This document shows, piece after piece, positions 1 through 11,708 of a DNA stretch of 64,000 nucleotides. Source of the DNA: Zea mays (Eukaryota > Streptophyta > Magnoliopsida > Poales > Poaceae). The position numbers and the translations under genes are program-made. The notes beneath the pieces are model-generated. The model had not been told where the DNA came from. It ran no database searches and saw only the letters and a list, made by a program, of their open reading frames with translations. Location: NCBI RefSeq assembly GCF_902167145.1, contig NC_050099.1:59104942-59168941 (forward strand), written 5' to 3'. How positions within the stretch are numbered: the first letter of the stretch is position 1; each line of letters starts with the position of its first letter.

Positions 1-653
1 CTGAAAGACAGTTTTGCAAAGGTGGGTGCATACTCATCGGAGCAAAAATTTATTCAAAATGATCCCGAAGGAGTCATTCAATGGATCGGCGAAGAGGTTG
101 AAGATTTTGAAGAAATACTTAGCGACCGTGGGGATTTTTGTGCCTTTGCCGGTGGCCGAGGGGTTGCAGCAGTTTTGGAGAAAATTGGCTGTGAACATGT
201 TAAAGCTGCAGCCCAGGCAGAAGCGATCTTCTCCATAGACGATACGAAGGAACCTTCAGCCGAAGCTACTCTGATGGGCGAGAAATTCTATTCCGATGTT
301 TGGATGAAGGGCGACCGTGAGATAGCCGATGAAGCAATAAAGAAGAGTGAAAAAGAATCCCACGATGCCCGAGTAGAGGCAAAGGAAGCTGAAGAAGCTG
401 TTGAACGTGCATTGATTATAGGTACCTCTATTTAATGCCCTTTTGCTTTATTATTCGTTTCTAGCTTCGAACCCTTATTATCATATACTTTGCTGCAACC
501 GGCCTTTCGCCACCACTGGAGCCATTCAATCCTGAGGCTGACCCCGTCTTGAAAGAAGCTTTGGATGTGATGAAGGTCGCCAATACAATCATTGACAAAG
601 TTGTTGACAGGCTACTAAATGAAGCTACCGAAAGAGTACTAAAAGAAGACTAG
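1..653 (+). CDS. Antisense gene of element C, 3' end (partial)
   Basis: This is the C-terminal part of the spliced antisense gene carried by zeon-type elements. The frame is open from base 1 to a splice donor at 421/422. It continues in a last exon that ends at the stop at 651-653. The exon 2 part matches the C-terminus of the complete antisense gene of element A, including the conserved GCEHVK stretch and the DPSAEA-like motif. The last exon encodes the same short C-terminal helix (motif DRLLNEA...VLKED) seen in A and B. The acceptor position is unclear: where A has AG before CCGTACC, this copy reads CAA, so the site may be lost. The function is unknown. The upstream part lies outside the window. 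Confidence 0.6.
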
Positions 654-1586
654 ATTCTTGTTAACTAGGAACTGTAATATTTATGTATGGGTCAAACATC
701 AGATATTTATATATATATATATATATGAATGTATTGAGTTTCTTTGTGATGTATGAAATTCGTGTACATACCATTTTCAGCCTTCGGCAAAAAAACACCT
801 TCCCTTCTTTTCATGCTTCGCAAAGAATAAAAACTTCTTCTATGCCACAGCTGTTGTTCAATATCACTGTTGACGAAGATTTCCTTGGTGTGTAACTGTT
901 GTGTAAATTTATGTCTGCCGAAGGTATACTTCGTGCTTCAACACATTGTTTCATAATCCACATATCTTCGTAGGATCATTTTTCCTTTCCACAATTTTTT
1001 GACAATGCCATATGATGTATGATGTAATGCTATGCAAAATGATGTTATGGTATGATGCAACATGATGTTTATGCCGACAACCCACACCCACACAAGAACA
1101 CACCCAGACTCTGCATTCCCTTAGGAACGACTTTGGAGTCTCTTCACCCTTTACTTAGGTGGTATTTCAGCTCTGCATCCCCTTAGGAACGACTTTGGAG
1201 CTAAGCTCTACACTCCCTTAGGAATGACTTTTGAGCTTCTTCACCTCTGATTTAGGTGGTATTTAAGCTCTGCATCCCCTTAGGAACGACTTTGGAGCTT
1301 CTTCACATTTTATTTAGGTGGTATCTTAGCTCTGCATTCCCTTAGGAACAACATTGGAGCTTTGGAACTTACTCTGCACTCCCTTAAGAAAGACTTTGTA
1401 GCTTCGGAGCTTACCCTGCGCTCCCTTGGAAACAACTTCCACAATTGATGATGTAACCAAAGTATTATTATTACATCAAATTGGATATTAATTCTTCCTA
1501 AATTGCCTTTCTTGCAAGAAAATATAAAGGTAGAAAAATTAAGATACATCAGATCAAGATATTCTTTAATCGAACCACTGTAGCCT
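654..1586. other. Convergent spacer of element C
   Basis: This non-coding stretch lies between the 3' end of the antisense gene and the 3' end of gag, which point at each other. It contains an (AT)n microsatellite at about 703-726 and a copy of the AAAAAACACCTTCCCTT motif near 789-806. The same motif follows the antisense gene in A and B. A run of degenerate tandem repeats is listed separately. I see no open frame with family support. Confidence 0.7.
1105..1440. repeat. Degenerate tandem repeats with the GGAACGACTTTGGAGC core
   Basis: Six or more imperfect repeats carry the phrase CTTAGGAACGACTTTGGAGC, alternating with TTTAGGTGGTAT-like spacers. The same core occurs in the equivalent position of element A (20105-20405) and element B (43300-43740, opposite strand). 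The array therefore belongs to the element family and separates the two convergent genes. Confidence 0.75.
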
Positions 1587-3118
1587 CTAGTAAATGTGCT
1601 TTGATTCAGGCATAGTGTTGTTGACTGTGCGAGATTCGGACTCCTCCCGAAGGTCGTGTTGTTGCTGAGCGTGACGGTGCCCTTCTGGCTGCTGACTGTG
1701 AACCAAGACATGTGCTAGCGGTGGTGGTGGTGGCAACTAGGCCCAAGAAGCTTGAGAATGGCTTGTCAAAGCAACAGAGGTCGTAGGCTGTTGGTTGCCT
1801 ACATACTCCAGGACATAAGGAGAGTAGCACGAAGCAGTGTGGAGGACTTGCTTCGACTGACTCTGTCGCGCTTCAGCTTCAGCAATTTCCTTCTGCTTCT
1901 GAATTGTAACCTGTCATGTCCTTGTTGTGTGGCCCTTGTCCTCGCCACCAAAAAGGCAGTACAACTTTCGGGATTGATTGCCAAACCTTCCTCCACTAAA
2001 ACTTCTTCCTCCTCTACCTCCCGGAGCTGGTGGTATGAAAGAAGTCTGTTGCATGCTTGAAGACTGAGAACTATGATGGCTATGCTGAGCATTGCTGGCC
2101 CTTTCATCGTTGGTATTGGAGTTGTGAATTGATCAGACATGCCTGGGGTGAAGTTTTCCTCTGAAGCCCCTGGTCATCTTAGAAAACATGTAGGCCTCCT
2201 CCCTTCTTTGGCGAAAATCATTGTCAGCCCGGATGTACTCATCCATCTTCTGAAGAAGCTTCTCCAGAGTTTGTGGAGGCTTCCTGGCAAAATATTGAGC
2301 TGTAGGTCCTGGCCGAAGCCCCTTGATCATGGCCTCAATGACAATTTCATTGGGCACTGCGGGCGCTTGTGCTCTTAAGCGCAAAAACCTTCGGACATAC
2401 GGCTGAAGGTATTCCTCATGGTCCTGCGTACATTGAAACAAGGCTTGAGCTGTGACTGGCTTCGTTTGAAAGCCTTGGAAACTGTTGACCAGCATGTTCT
2501 TGAGCTTCTGCCACGACGTAATTGTCTCTGGCCGGAGAGAAGAGTACCAAGTTTGGGCCACACTTCGAACTACCATGACGAAGGATTTTGCCATGACGCC
2601 AGCATTACCCCCATACGAAGATATTGTTGCTTTGTAACTCATCAAGAGTTGCTTTAGATCTGAGTGCCCATTATACATGGGCAACTGAGGTGGCTGTAGG
2701 ATTGTGGCCATGTGATAGCCTGCAATTCTGCTGCCAGAGGAGAAGCATCATCAAAGGTAAAACTACCATGATGAAAGTCATCATACCATTCATCTTCGTT
2801 GAATGAGCTCTCCTAACGAAGCTCCCTGTGCTGAGGCCTTCGGTCATGGTCATCTTGGGTAAGATGACGCATTTCTTTAGCGGATTTGTCGATCTTCTTC
2901 TGAAGGTCGGCCAGCCGGGCCATCTTCTCCTTTTTCCTTTGCACCTGCTGATGAATGACTTCCAGGTCCCTGATCTCCTGGTCCAGCTCCTCCTCCTGAA
3001 GTGTTGGGCTGGTAGCCTTTCTCTTCTAGCTTCTGGCTTCTCGGAGAGAGAGCATCTCCTGGTTTGTGTCCAATGGCTGCAGTGCAGCCCCTGACGCTGT
3101 TGTTTTCTTCGGCGGCAT
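1587..3118 (-). pseudogene. gag pseudogene of element C
   Basis: This is a decayed copy of the zeon gag. The start (ATG at 3118) and the last codons, which encode PESKHIY followed by a stop at 1587, match the intact gag of element A. The longest clean stretch (about 2711-2133) covers the retrotransposon gag domain (PF03732 type), with motifs such as TWYSSLRP and YVRRFLRLRAQAP. Stops (for example within the first 35 codons) and frame changes break the rest. A gag product would package the element RNA in a cytoplasmic particle. This copy cannot make it. Confidence 0.85.
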
Positions 3119-3161
3119 GACGAAGGTTGATCCTTTGTCGAAGGTTGTGGAAGTGAGTACA

Positions 3162-3177
3162 CCGGAGGTGGGCGCCA
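3162..3177 (-). promoter_or_regulatory. Primer-binding site of element C
   Basis: Directly after the 5' LTR on the minus strand the sequence reads TTGGCGCCCACCTCCGGTG. The same site is present in element A. The first bases, TGGCGCC, fit the 3' end of a tRNA ending GGCGCCA (tRNA-Asp in plants). The rest of the match was not checked. Confidence 0.7.
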
Positions 3178-3178
3178 A

Positions 3179-3890
3179 TGTTGTTGACTTGTTCTCAAAT
3201 GCTATAAATCAAGAACAAGGCAACACAATTGTTAATGGTTAAAGACCTTCGTCCTTCGAAGCATTATTTCCTTTCGGATATAATAAACTTCAGACGAAGG
3301 TCGTGGAGGACAAACCTTCCTCATTTGAGCATATAAATGTAAACGTAAATGAGAAAATAAAGGAACACAAAGGAATAAAGATAATCATGATTATGTATCA
3401 ATAATCTATTTATTCTTGTATACCATAAATACGAACGAACATCAATAATATTCACATTACATTGGTACCTTCAGTTTGCCAGAAGGTGAGGGTGCGAGAA
3501 TGACGCGAGAGAGATTACAATCCAGTGTGAACAGTACGGTGTTACTGTTCATCTATTTATAGGCACGGGATGCAACCCGGACAAGATTACATTCATGCCC
3601 ATGACATCTACTCTTAATCATAATGCAAGTTATCAAGGACTAAGTAGTATTTTCCCCCTTAGGTCGGTTTTGTCCTTCATCTTTGCTATCATACCATGTC
3701 GAAGCTCCTTTAGACATAGTTTCGGCGTCCATCCATATCACCTTCGGGTTGTATCTTCATATCGCACAAGCCTTTACCATGAGAAAATCTTCATCCCAAA
3801 GCTGAAGCCTCCTGTAACAGTCTATGTCATACTGAAAACATATGGTTAGTCACGTTTTTGAGGACCTTCGGAAGGGGAAGGCCCCCAAAA
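3179..3890 (-). repeat. 5' LTR of element C
   Basis: The 712-bp LTR is flanked inside by the primer site and outside by foreign LTR sequence. Its ends match the zeon type: GGGGGCCTTC at its minus-strand start and an AAGGCAACACA/AACAAG region near its end. Both terminal dinucleotides are slightly decayed. A TATA box (TATAAATAG on the minus strand, near 3552-3560) is followed by a perfect 9-bp inverted repeat, TGAACAGTA/TACTGTTCA, at 3528-3551. Confidence 0.85.
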
Positions 3891-4315
3891 GCTGGCAGGA
3901 CTACGGTTACATGGACGCCAATGCTCACGGACTAGATCCTAAGGACGCGCTGACTTCCATAGAGACTAGAGTCAATTCGGACATGCTACAGACGTGTGAT
4001 GTGGCACGTGTGACTCGGCTCTCGCATCGACATAAGGAGAAAGAACTACCCTACGATAAAACAACGCACCTCAGGAGGAAGAGTCGTCTTCTAGCTCCAG
4101 AACTCTCTGTAATCGTATCCACCGAGCAATACAATTACCCAAGCACACAAAGACGCAGGGCATTATGTGTTTCAGTGGCCCAAACTTGTATAATCTTTTG
4201 CGTTCCGTCGTGCCCTGCACGAACCATCAAGCTGCAATCGACTTCATCGTCCTCACAAAAGCACTACGCGGTATATCCTGTAGTGCGCCGTTGGTACCAA
4301 ACTCCAAAGATGACA
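3891..4315 (+). repeat. 3' portion of an LTR of element D
   Basis: About 425 bp of LTR sequence ends in CCGTTGGTACCAAACTCC, followed by a degenerate primer site (GACATGCCAGTAG, compare the intact TTGGCGCGCCAGGTAG of element F). The start of this LTR is missing because element C sits there. Open frames at 3842-4324 and 4165-4413 look like chance. Confidence 0.55.
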
Positions 4316-4324
4316 TGCCAGTAG

Positions 4325-4394
4325 AAAAGTACTTTATCGGATTCGAACCGATGACTTCTGTCTTACCAAGGCATTATTCTACCACTAAGCGAAA
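4325..4394 (-). pseudogene. Diverged trnT-like copy
   Basis: On the minus strand the D-arm (TTAGTGGTAGAATAATG), an anticodon loop TTGGTAA and a T-arm (ATCGGTTCGAATCCGAT) are clear. The acceptor ends (GCTTTTC and AAAGTAC) do not pair, so this is a pseudo-tRNA. It lies directly beside the intact-looking trnT copy in the same orientation. Confidence 0.6.
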
Positions 4395-4466
4395 AGCCCT
4401 TTATCGGATTTGAACCGATGACTTATGCCTTACCATGGCATTACTCTACCACTGAGTTAAAAGGGC
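4395..4466 (-). tRNA. trnT-GGU: Plastid-type tRNA-Thr (GGU) in nuclear DNA
   Basis: A 72-nt cloverleaf on the minus strand has a perfect 7-bp acceptor stem (GCCCTTT with AAAGGGC), a D-arm CTCAGTGGTAGAG, anticodon GGT in loop ATGGTAA, and a T-loop GGTTCAAATCC. It lacks an encoded CCA, as plastid tRNA genes do not need one. It closely resembles the grass plastid trnT-GGU. As a nuclear copy inside a retroelement it is probably not functional. Confidence 0.75.
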
Positions 4467-4640
4467 TTTTTATTCAATAATTAGCCACTTTCATTTACCA
4501 TTATGGGTCTACTACATAATGTACATATTACATGTATATATTAATGTACATAATATATGTATATATAGAGATATGTAGAGATTTTCTTTTCTATATATCG
4601 AGATCGAGATATCGAAGTTTATTTATGGCGAGGTTTAAAA

Positions 4641-4833
4641 TCTTGAGAAAATGGTAGGGGTTGATACGCCGATCCAAGACAGCTCCATGACAATCATCTT
4701 TAGCACCATCGTCCACTTCATCGTCGGGGAGGTTTTGCACTTCTGATCCCTTTCCAGCATCGTGGGCCATAATGGTGTCCTACACCTCGTAGCAAACATA
4801 GGGAAGGAGGCCTAGAGGTCTCGCACTGCCAAC
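4641..4833. other. Leader region of element D
   Basis: Short stretch between the plastid insertion and the decayed gag. It holds no open frame I can support and reads as the untranslated leader of element D. Confidence 0.4.
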
Positions 4834-6516
4834 TTGCCCAGGAAGAAACCTTCGACGAGGCCCAAGGAAACCCCCACGACAATCGTGCCTAAACCCCAAG
4901 CAGTTACAACGCGAGTCGCGCTGGCTCATGCCCGGGCACAAGGGCCCATGTTCATCATCACGCCGCGTAGGACTTTCGTCGTGTCGGTTGGACGCATAGC
5001 TGCACTATCACCTACGTATCAGCCACACGCCACGGTTACTCCAACACGACGAACCCCATTACTCACCTCCTCGACCCGGGTTTGGAATCAGATCAGTTGG
5101 AGGAGGAAAAGGGGTGAGGGCCCTATCGTCTTCAAGAGCCACAAGATTAGGGATGGCAGTTGGACCCGTGGGTATGGATACCCGCGGGTTTCGTACCCAC
5201 CGGATATGGATACGGGTACAAAAACTCACCCGTGGGTCCTATCGGGTCGGATACCCGAAATACATCGAGTCGGGTATGGGTAAAATACTTTACCCACAGG
5301 TATCCAGTGGATACCCGAAATATCAATATACCTCTTTAAATATGCTACATCCACTAAAAATGTGCTACATTCACTAGAAAAACTCACTCGCATGTGTTGT
5401 TGATTAATGAATAATAATTTGTGTTGTGTTAACAGTCAACTGTAATATAATCGAGACCAATGAGACATTGACAATGTTATAACTGTCAGCTGTCATGAAC
5501 TCATTAAGATTTTATTCTCTGTACTCAAATTTAAAATTATTGGATGTGATAATTATGAGTTGAAATATTGTATCGACGTGTAGCCAAATATAGTCATTCT
5601 CGTGTTGCATTGGTGCTTAGATGTAAACTAAAATATTTTATGCATTTATTATAACACTGACCGAACGTTATTTAGTCTACAATAACATATCCACTGGATA
5701 CCCGATACCCGGTGGATACCCGATGGGCATGGGTACGGGTACAGATTCTCGCCCGATTGGCTTGGTGGGTATGAATATTTGTAGAAGTCTCGGGTACAAT
5801 TTTGGGTCGGGTATTATTATACCCGAACAAAACCCAACCCGCTGCCATCCCTACACAAGATGCAGTTGACTGATGCCGTAGTTACTCAGCATGTAGATGT
5901 GATCACCAAGTTGGTGGAGGCAGATCCTCCCCTCTACTACCTGACGTCCTCTTCATCAATAGAGGAGTAATGATGATCCCATTTATGACGACGAGCCAAC
6001 TGTGCAGGGGGACGGTCCCCCATAGTGTGAGGCACATCTCCGTCGATATTGGTGCCGCAATGTCCAGCGTCACCACACAGTCGGGGAACAGGACCCAACT
6101 CAGCTATTTTGCGAGATGAGGCATTTGAGGTAGGTGAGTCCCTAGACAAGCGGGGACTCCGTGTGTAAAGGAACACTTGCCTCTAGAGCCGCTGCGCTGC
6201 TTATGAGCGCGAGCGTGAGATGGCTGAGCGCAACGCCAAGCTCCCGTGTGACCATCTACCTCACCCCCGCAATCTATAGTCCGAGTTTGCTCGAACCATG
6301 CAGAGTCTGAGCCAGATCGGTGGAGTACTAGCTCGGATCACCAACGATATACCTTGCACGCTCGACATAGAGGGTTACCGACAAATCCTCACTCGGACGG
6401 CAAATCATCTCCTTCTGTCGACCTATCCAGAGGGTGACCTACGCTAGTTCATCAACAACTACCATGACGTGTGGCGCAACATAGAGGTGTCGCGTGCACA
6501 ACAACATGAATAAGAG
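4834..6516 (+). pseudogene. gag pseudogene of element D, 5' part
   Basis: A frame starting at 4834 is open for about 100 codons (basic, proline-rich N-terminus). The hAT insertion at 5148 interrupts it. After the 8-bp duplication the frame resumes at 5862 with about 37 gag-like codons before stops. Further stops follow up to the 5.2-kb solo LTR. The split is clean, so the hAT inserted into an existing gag frame. The gag assignment rests on the PF03732-like part at 12027-12420 and on position. Confidence 0.5.
5148..5853. mobile_element. Non-autonomous hAT element, 706 bp
   Basis: The terminal inverted repeat is TAGGGATGGCAG at the left end, and the right end is its reverse complement (CTGCCATCCCTA). 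It is flanked by a perfect 8-bp TSD, CACAAGAT (5140-5147 and 5854-5861), as expected for the hAT superfamily. The subterminal 150 bp on each side are packed with GGTATGGATACCCG / GGATACCCGA words in both orientations, while the middle is AT-rich and non-coding. It has no transposase and so depends on an autonomous relative. It sits in the gag of element D. Confidence 0.92.
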
Positions 6517-6521
6517 CTGAG

Positions 6522-9500
6522 TGTAACACCCCAGGTGTTTATCGTCTGCTCGACCATTAGTGCGGACGTTAACACGTGATAGCTGTGAATGTAAAGGTCA
6601 CTAATTTTTAATCAACCTCGTTTATCACGATTTTGATATCGTGTCTGCCTCCGTCTGTCTAAATTTTTCCAAATCTATTTCTTTAAAATTCAGCCTTTGG
6701 TAATCTTTGGAACATCGAATCCAGTATCGTTTGGGCTGAGCCCTCGACGTCTTAACCAAACTATAATCTTTGAAATCAAATCTGGTTCTTTAAACTTCGT
6801 TTAAAATTCTTTCACGCTTGCGTTGCACGTGTCTCTCTGTGGCCTGCCATCGTAGCGCGTGGCAGGTGCTAACCGGTATCCGGACAGAGCACAGCCTCTC
6901 GCCCACGCGAACGTTGCGTGGCGTCGCTTCCGAATGGATCACAAATTTCGATGTTGTATCGATCTCGCGTATTTATTTCGCGAAATGTCAAGTCTGGGGT
7001 CTATTTAAAATTATGGATTAAGGGAACATTAATTTGGAATCCTGACCCACTCTTGTGATTGTTGTCCTAAACAAATTTTATTAGAAACTCGACGACAACA
7101 ATATTGATGCAAAATTAAAACGGACCGAGATAACTAGAACCGAACTGAGTACTCGTAATTAATATGTTTCACTATCTACAACTGTGGAAATTTGTCTGGT
7201 CCCGAAAATACCTCCCATTGTAAGCGCAGTCCAAAAACATCAAAATTTATATTATTTTGATGGGTCTGTTTGCATCTCATTTGGATTCAAATCCTAGAAC
7301 TAAATTACCTATAAGTTCTTTTGTGAAATGTTGGAGAAGGGAAAATCTGAATTTTTCTCTTATCTTCTCCACCGCTCAAGCTCCTCTACTCCTTATCCAC
7401 GCGGCCCATTATTTCCTAGAAGCTACGGACGTCATTTCTCCTTCATCCTCATCTCTTCCTCAAGCTCTAGCCGAACTCCCTCACGCCATCCTCTTTCCTG
7501 GTGTTCATCCCTGCGGCAACCACCACTTAGGCGCTCCTCTCCCTGCCCCTCCCATGGCGGCTCCCCCTAGATCCCTCCCTGCGCGGACCCTCTCCCGTGG
7601 ATGGTGTCGCCCCTTCCTGCAGCACGTCGTGCTCCCTCCCCTGGCGCCCTAGTCCCCAACGACGGAAATGCCGATGCTGCTCCACCAGCCGCTACTGCTC
7701 CTGAACGCCAGTGCCGACCACCATCTCCCATGGCGCAGGAGCTCCCCAATCTCCTCTTGCCAGGGCGCCGTCGCTGAGCTCGCCCTGCCCCAGCCATGGA
7801 CGTCGTCGGGCCACCCGTCTCCTATCTCCCCTCGCCCTCATCCTCTAGCTGCTGCCCCTTCCTATTCCTGGTGGCTGAGTCTTATTCCATGGATGCTGGC
7901 CGTGCTGCCCTCCTTGGTGCTCACCTCTGCCCCCTGCGTTGGATGGCCTGTTGCTCCTGCCCTAGGTTTGTCAAGCACTAACTCTACTCCATCTATCCCT
8001 GCTCGAATCTTGCTGATTGGCCCTGTGCAGATTATCCTCGTGCCCGGCCACGGTACAACAACAACAACCATGAAACCCCATCTTGTCGCGCCCTCTATGT
8101 GTTCGATGAAATACCGCAGCGAGCTCCAACTCGATCTGCACAGCCCTTGCGCGACGTCACAAACTCCGGTGAAACCTCGCTGCCCTTGCTGCTCTTGAGT
8201 TCCTTGTGTTTGATAAAATTTTAAAACTAGTATATGTCGTTGCTTGCAGCTCGTTGTCGATGTCGTGCTTCGTGCATCGCGTGTTCGACGAAAATCCCAA
8301 GTCCATGACAGCACATGCACAACTCAAATCCGATTGGCCAGGTTGTTTGATGTGTATTTTACTCATTTGATTTAGTTGATGATGTGTTTGTATGTGTGGG
8401 GTGATGAGAAAAATAAAGGAGATGCGTCGTTCGGTAGTAAGGATTAAGTTAAAATGTAGTTTATGGTGTGAAGAGTGTGTCGATAAATATGTATGCCATT
8501 GAGTGGTTAAATGTTGTGTTGATCGGCTAGAGGTCCTATACAAGTGTCGTCGCTGTCCAAAAATTTATTTGGAAGCAAGTAGTGTCGATGCTTCGATTTC
8601 GGTTGAAGTCGGAGAATAATTCGAGGAGGTATATATGCGAGTACTTTAAGTTCTTAGGTGTTCAAGTTGTACTGTAGAGTTCTATGCTATATGTTGTTTA
8701 TTTAGGCGTCAAGCAAGTTAATCTAATAAGATGATTTAGAGAACGAGTCAAATAATGTGTAGGAGCTAAGTATGAATTAAAACAAGATAGTTGATATTTT
8801 GGACTGCATGTACTGTTTTTGCCGTGCTGATTGTTTAATGAACTAAACTATATTTTCTGTAGAAATGTCATACATAAATGTTGGAGATAACTTCATTATC
8901 TCGCTTGTGTTAAAATTTGACAGACATAGGTCTAATAGTTTAGGAGTTATGAATTTTCCAAGTCCAGTTTCAGAATCTGTTCAAATGCTGTACTGATTTC
9001 GAAAATTGCCCTGTTTGAATAAATTAAACTGAGAATCAGCCCTTAGTAATTATAGAAGAAATGTAGTACTTTTCTTAAGCTTTCCAACAAATTTTAGAGC
9101 ACCCTTTTTGGTGGTCTAGAGACCAAGTTACAGCTGTTTGAACTATAGAGTTTGAATCTGTTCAAATCTGGACAGAGAAGTCTGTTTGTATTAACTGACT
9201 TTGATATGTATTGAATTAACATGAAATGTTTATAAATGAATTGTAGACAATTCTACTAGCTTTCTAAAAAGTCTAGGATCACCTTATTTGGATGTCTGAA
9301 ACTCCAGTTATGAATTTTTGAAGTAAGTAGTCGAATTCTGTCCAAATCTGGACAGAGTTTATGTTTAGTTCTGTTTGACCTTTCTAAAGGTCGAATCTTG
9401 TTGTGATGATAATACCAAAGGTGTAGAGGACTTTATAAGCTTTCCAGAAATTTCTAGTTTATCATTTTAGGATGAATATTTTGTGAGTTATGAGCTAAAC

Positions 9501-11703
9501 AAATAGCTGATGTTTTGCTGTCCAAAATCAGCAAGTATTTAAATGATTACTTGGAGTTTCTTTTGTATGGACACCTAGATTTAGTTAGTTCTTGTCTTGA
9601 TAAATGAAGTTGGGCGGCTAATTTTTAGATCTGCACCTATTATGGCTGTAGTGGATTGAGCTAATTGTATTGGCTAATATAGTGTAACAAAAATCATCAA
9701 TGGGTTATAAGTGTTTGGTTGTGTTGACTGCCTTGGGCATGTTCTCAATTAGGTTTATTGTCTTCTTTGTTGTAGAATAGAATGGTGACTGTAGTTGACT
9801 GGTTTTGTTTTTATAGGTATGATCATGTAACTCAATTATTGATAACCCATAACATAGAATTAGCTTTACCAGTGTTCTTGTGTCCTTATAATTATAAATA
9901 ATGGGTTGTTCATTAGTGCTAATAATAGTGTTAGTCCGTTGGCAGTGTGCTCTAGTCCATGAGCTTAAGACTTGTGTGTAGTCTTATGATTGCTCGATGC
10001 TTGAGTTAGATATACTTAAGTGTAAAAGATGCGCTTATGGTACTTAGTAACATCTTCACATAGTTGATGCTCATGCTCATATGCACTATGCATCTCCAAT
10101 AGGTACGCTAGACGATTATGTGAATTGGAGGGCATGGATCAGGATGGATCACAAGGTGGCTTTGATGGACCCATCTCGATATGGACGACTTGATCAAGTG
10201 TCAGGATTGTTGATGCTCACCAAGCGGATGTCATCTAACCACACTAACCTAGTGTAAGGCAAGCCCCGGTGCATTTGCCATCTCCTTGCTGTTTTTAAAC
10301 TTTTATCACTTATATGATGCATTAGATGGTAGGAGTTGAATGATTAATCCTTTGTTGCATAACTTCCTTGAACTATTGATTACCATCCTTGATACCTGTT
10401 TTAAAAAGCTAGATGTGCTTAGTATGCTCATAGACTAAGAACAAAAATGTTTTGATCTATGAATCATGTTTTTACAAAGAAAAGAGGCTGGAGTGATGAA
10501 GGTATCAAAGGCCTTGATGACTTCATCATTTCAGTAGGGTACCTCTGACAGGTACCAGGTTTTCAGAAATAACTTAATATGAGACCAGGCGTTGAGCAGG
10601 AAAGGTCGCCCGTATGTGTCGCTTAAGGACCGTTCCGATTGTTGGCCTGCTGATCTAGGACCCTTTAACTGGCCACATGCCTCATCATGGGTAAGCTTAG
10701 CCTCGGTTGGACCAATACCAGAAAGGCCGGCCCGCAATGGGAGTGGAGAGATGGCGAGAGTATCGTGTATCCACTTGACAAGAGGCTGGATGGTGGGGTA
10801 CTGAGCTCTCGGTTGGCGGGGACCTGTTCTGGTCTTGAGAAACCCGTGGGCGAGTTGACATATGCAAGGGTTAAGTGCTACATATGTCGTGTGGTTGGAC
10901 ATCCCCAGCTAGGTATTAATCGATTCGGATCGCCGAACTTCTCGGATATGAAGACTGGATCTTCGACCCTCATCGTAGATAACAAGCGAAACTAAAGATG
11001 TTAAAATGAAGCTAGTGTAGGACAAGTGAATGCTCTAGATTAGGCAAATCTAGATTCAGGAAAAGTACTTAATTTGTGAAGTAAAAGTTGGCATAAGGAT
11101 CCACTACTAGTAATCTTTTCTGCAAAAACGAGTCTTTGAAATTTGATGAGCTTTACCTTGATTCCCAACAAACCAGCATATCCTTGATAGTCTTTTCTTT
11201 AGTCGGGTAAATCTTGCTGAGTAATTGCGTACTCAGGGTTTTATTCCCTGTTGTTTTTCAGGTTATAAGTTTGTTCTGTTGTGGATGGTGCTAAGTGCCG
11301 GTGGGCTCGGCCTCCATATATAAGTATATCCCATCTTTAGCTTCTTTATTGAGGATTGTCACTTAAGCTAGCATGTATTTTAAAACCTATAAATATTTTA
11401 TACATTTTAAATTGTAATTCTTTTTGAATCACTTTCTTTTGTAATCACTCCGATAATTGTATAATGTAAACTTATTGTAACATGTAATCATTTTGCAATA
11501 AAGAATTTATTTCCGCTGCAAATGTTGGTGTGTGATTTGTGTTTACTTAATCCTGCGATCTTGGCGGTAAGTCGTTTATCCGGGGTCCTCGGGGCACTCG
11601 GACAGATCCTGTTAAGTTGTTTGGTGCACATGCATAGCCGTCTGAGGTCTTTGAGACAAGGATAGGTGCATGTGGGCCTAATAACTTGGGAGGTTCTGTG
11701 ACA
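6522..11703 (+). mobile_element. Tekay/Prem1-like solo LTR, 5.2 kb
   Basis: It begins TGTAACACCCC, ends TTCTGTGACA and is flanked by a perfect 5-bp TSD, CTGAG (6517-6521 and 11704-11708). It contains no gag, pol or primer site, so it reads as one very long LTR left after LTR-LTR recombination. Repeated phrases (AAATCTGGACAGAG, AAGCTTTCC) at 8930-9550 are typical of Tekay-type LTRs. Open frames inside, including 7668-8198, have no family signal. At 5.2 kb it is long for this type, so a further undetected insertion is possible. Confidence 0.8.
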
Positions 11704-11708
11704 CTGAG

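Larger units (their letters stand above)
1..3890 (-). mobile_element. Zeon/cinful-type LTR retrotransposon C, 5' part
   Basis: This Ty3/gypsy-type element lies on the minus strand and is cut by the left edge of the window. In its own orientation it has a 5' LTR (3890 to 3179), a primer-binding site, a gag pseudogene, a tandem-repeat spacer and the end of an antisense gene. The order and sequence match the complete copy at 15398-22862, so the missing part should be the rest of the antisense gene and the 3' LTR. No pol is present between gag and the antisense gene, as in zeon-1, which is known as a pol-less relative of cinful. It is inserted in the LTR of element D. Its TSD cannot be tested because the other end is outside the window. 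Confidence 0.85.
4320..4640. other. Plastid DNA insertion (NUPT) with trnT region
   Basis: This segment carries a plastid-type trnT-GGU and a diverged second copy of the same tRNA head to tail. AT-rich text follows (many TACATA/ATGTA words at 4500-4620) of the kind found beside trnT in grass plastid genomes. It interrupts the leader of element D between the primer site and gag. Plastid origin is inferred from the tRNA, not from a database match. Transfer through mitochondrial DNA is also possible. Confidence 0.65.

Noticed and set aside
7668..8198. 176-codon open frame
   Set aside because: It lies in CT-rich LTR sequence, is proline/leucine/serine-rich by base composition, and has no domain or neighbour support.
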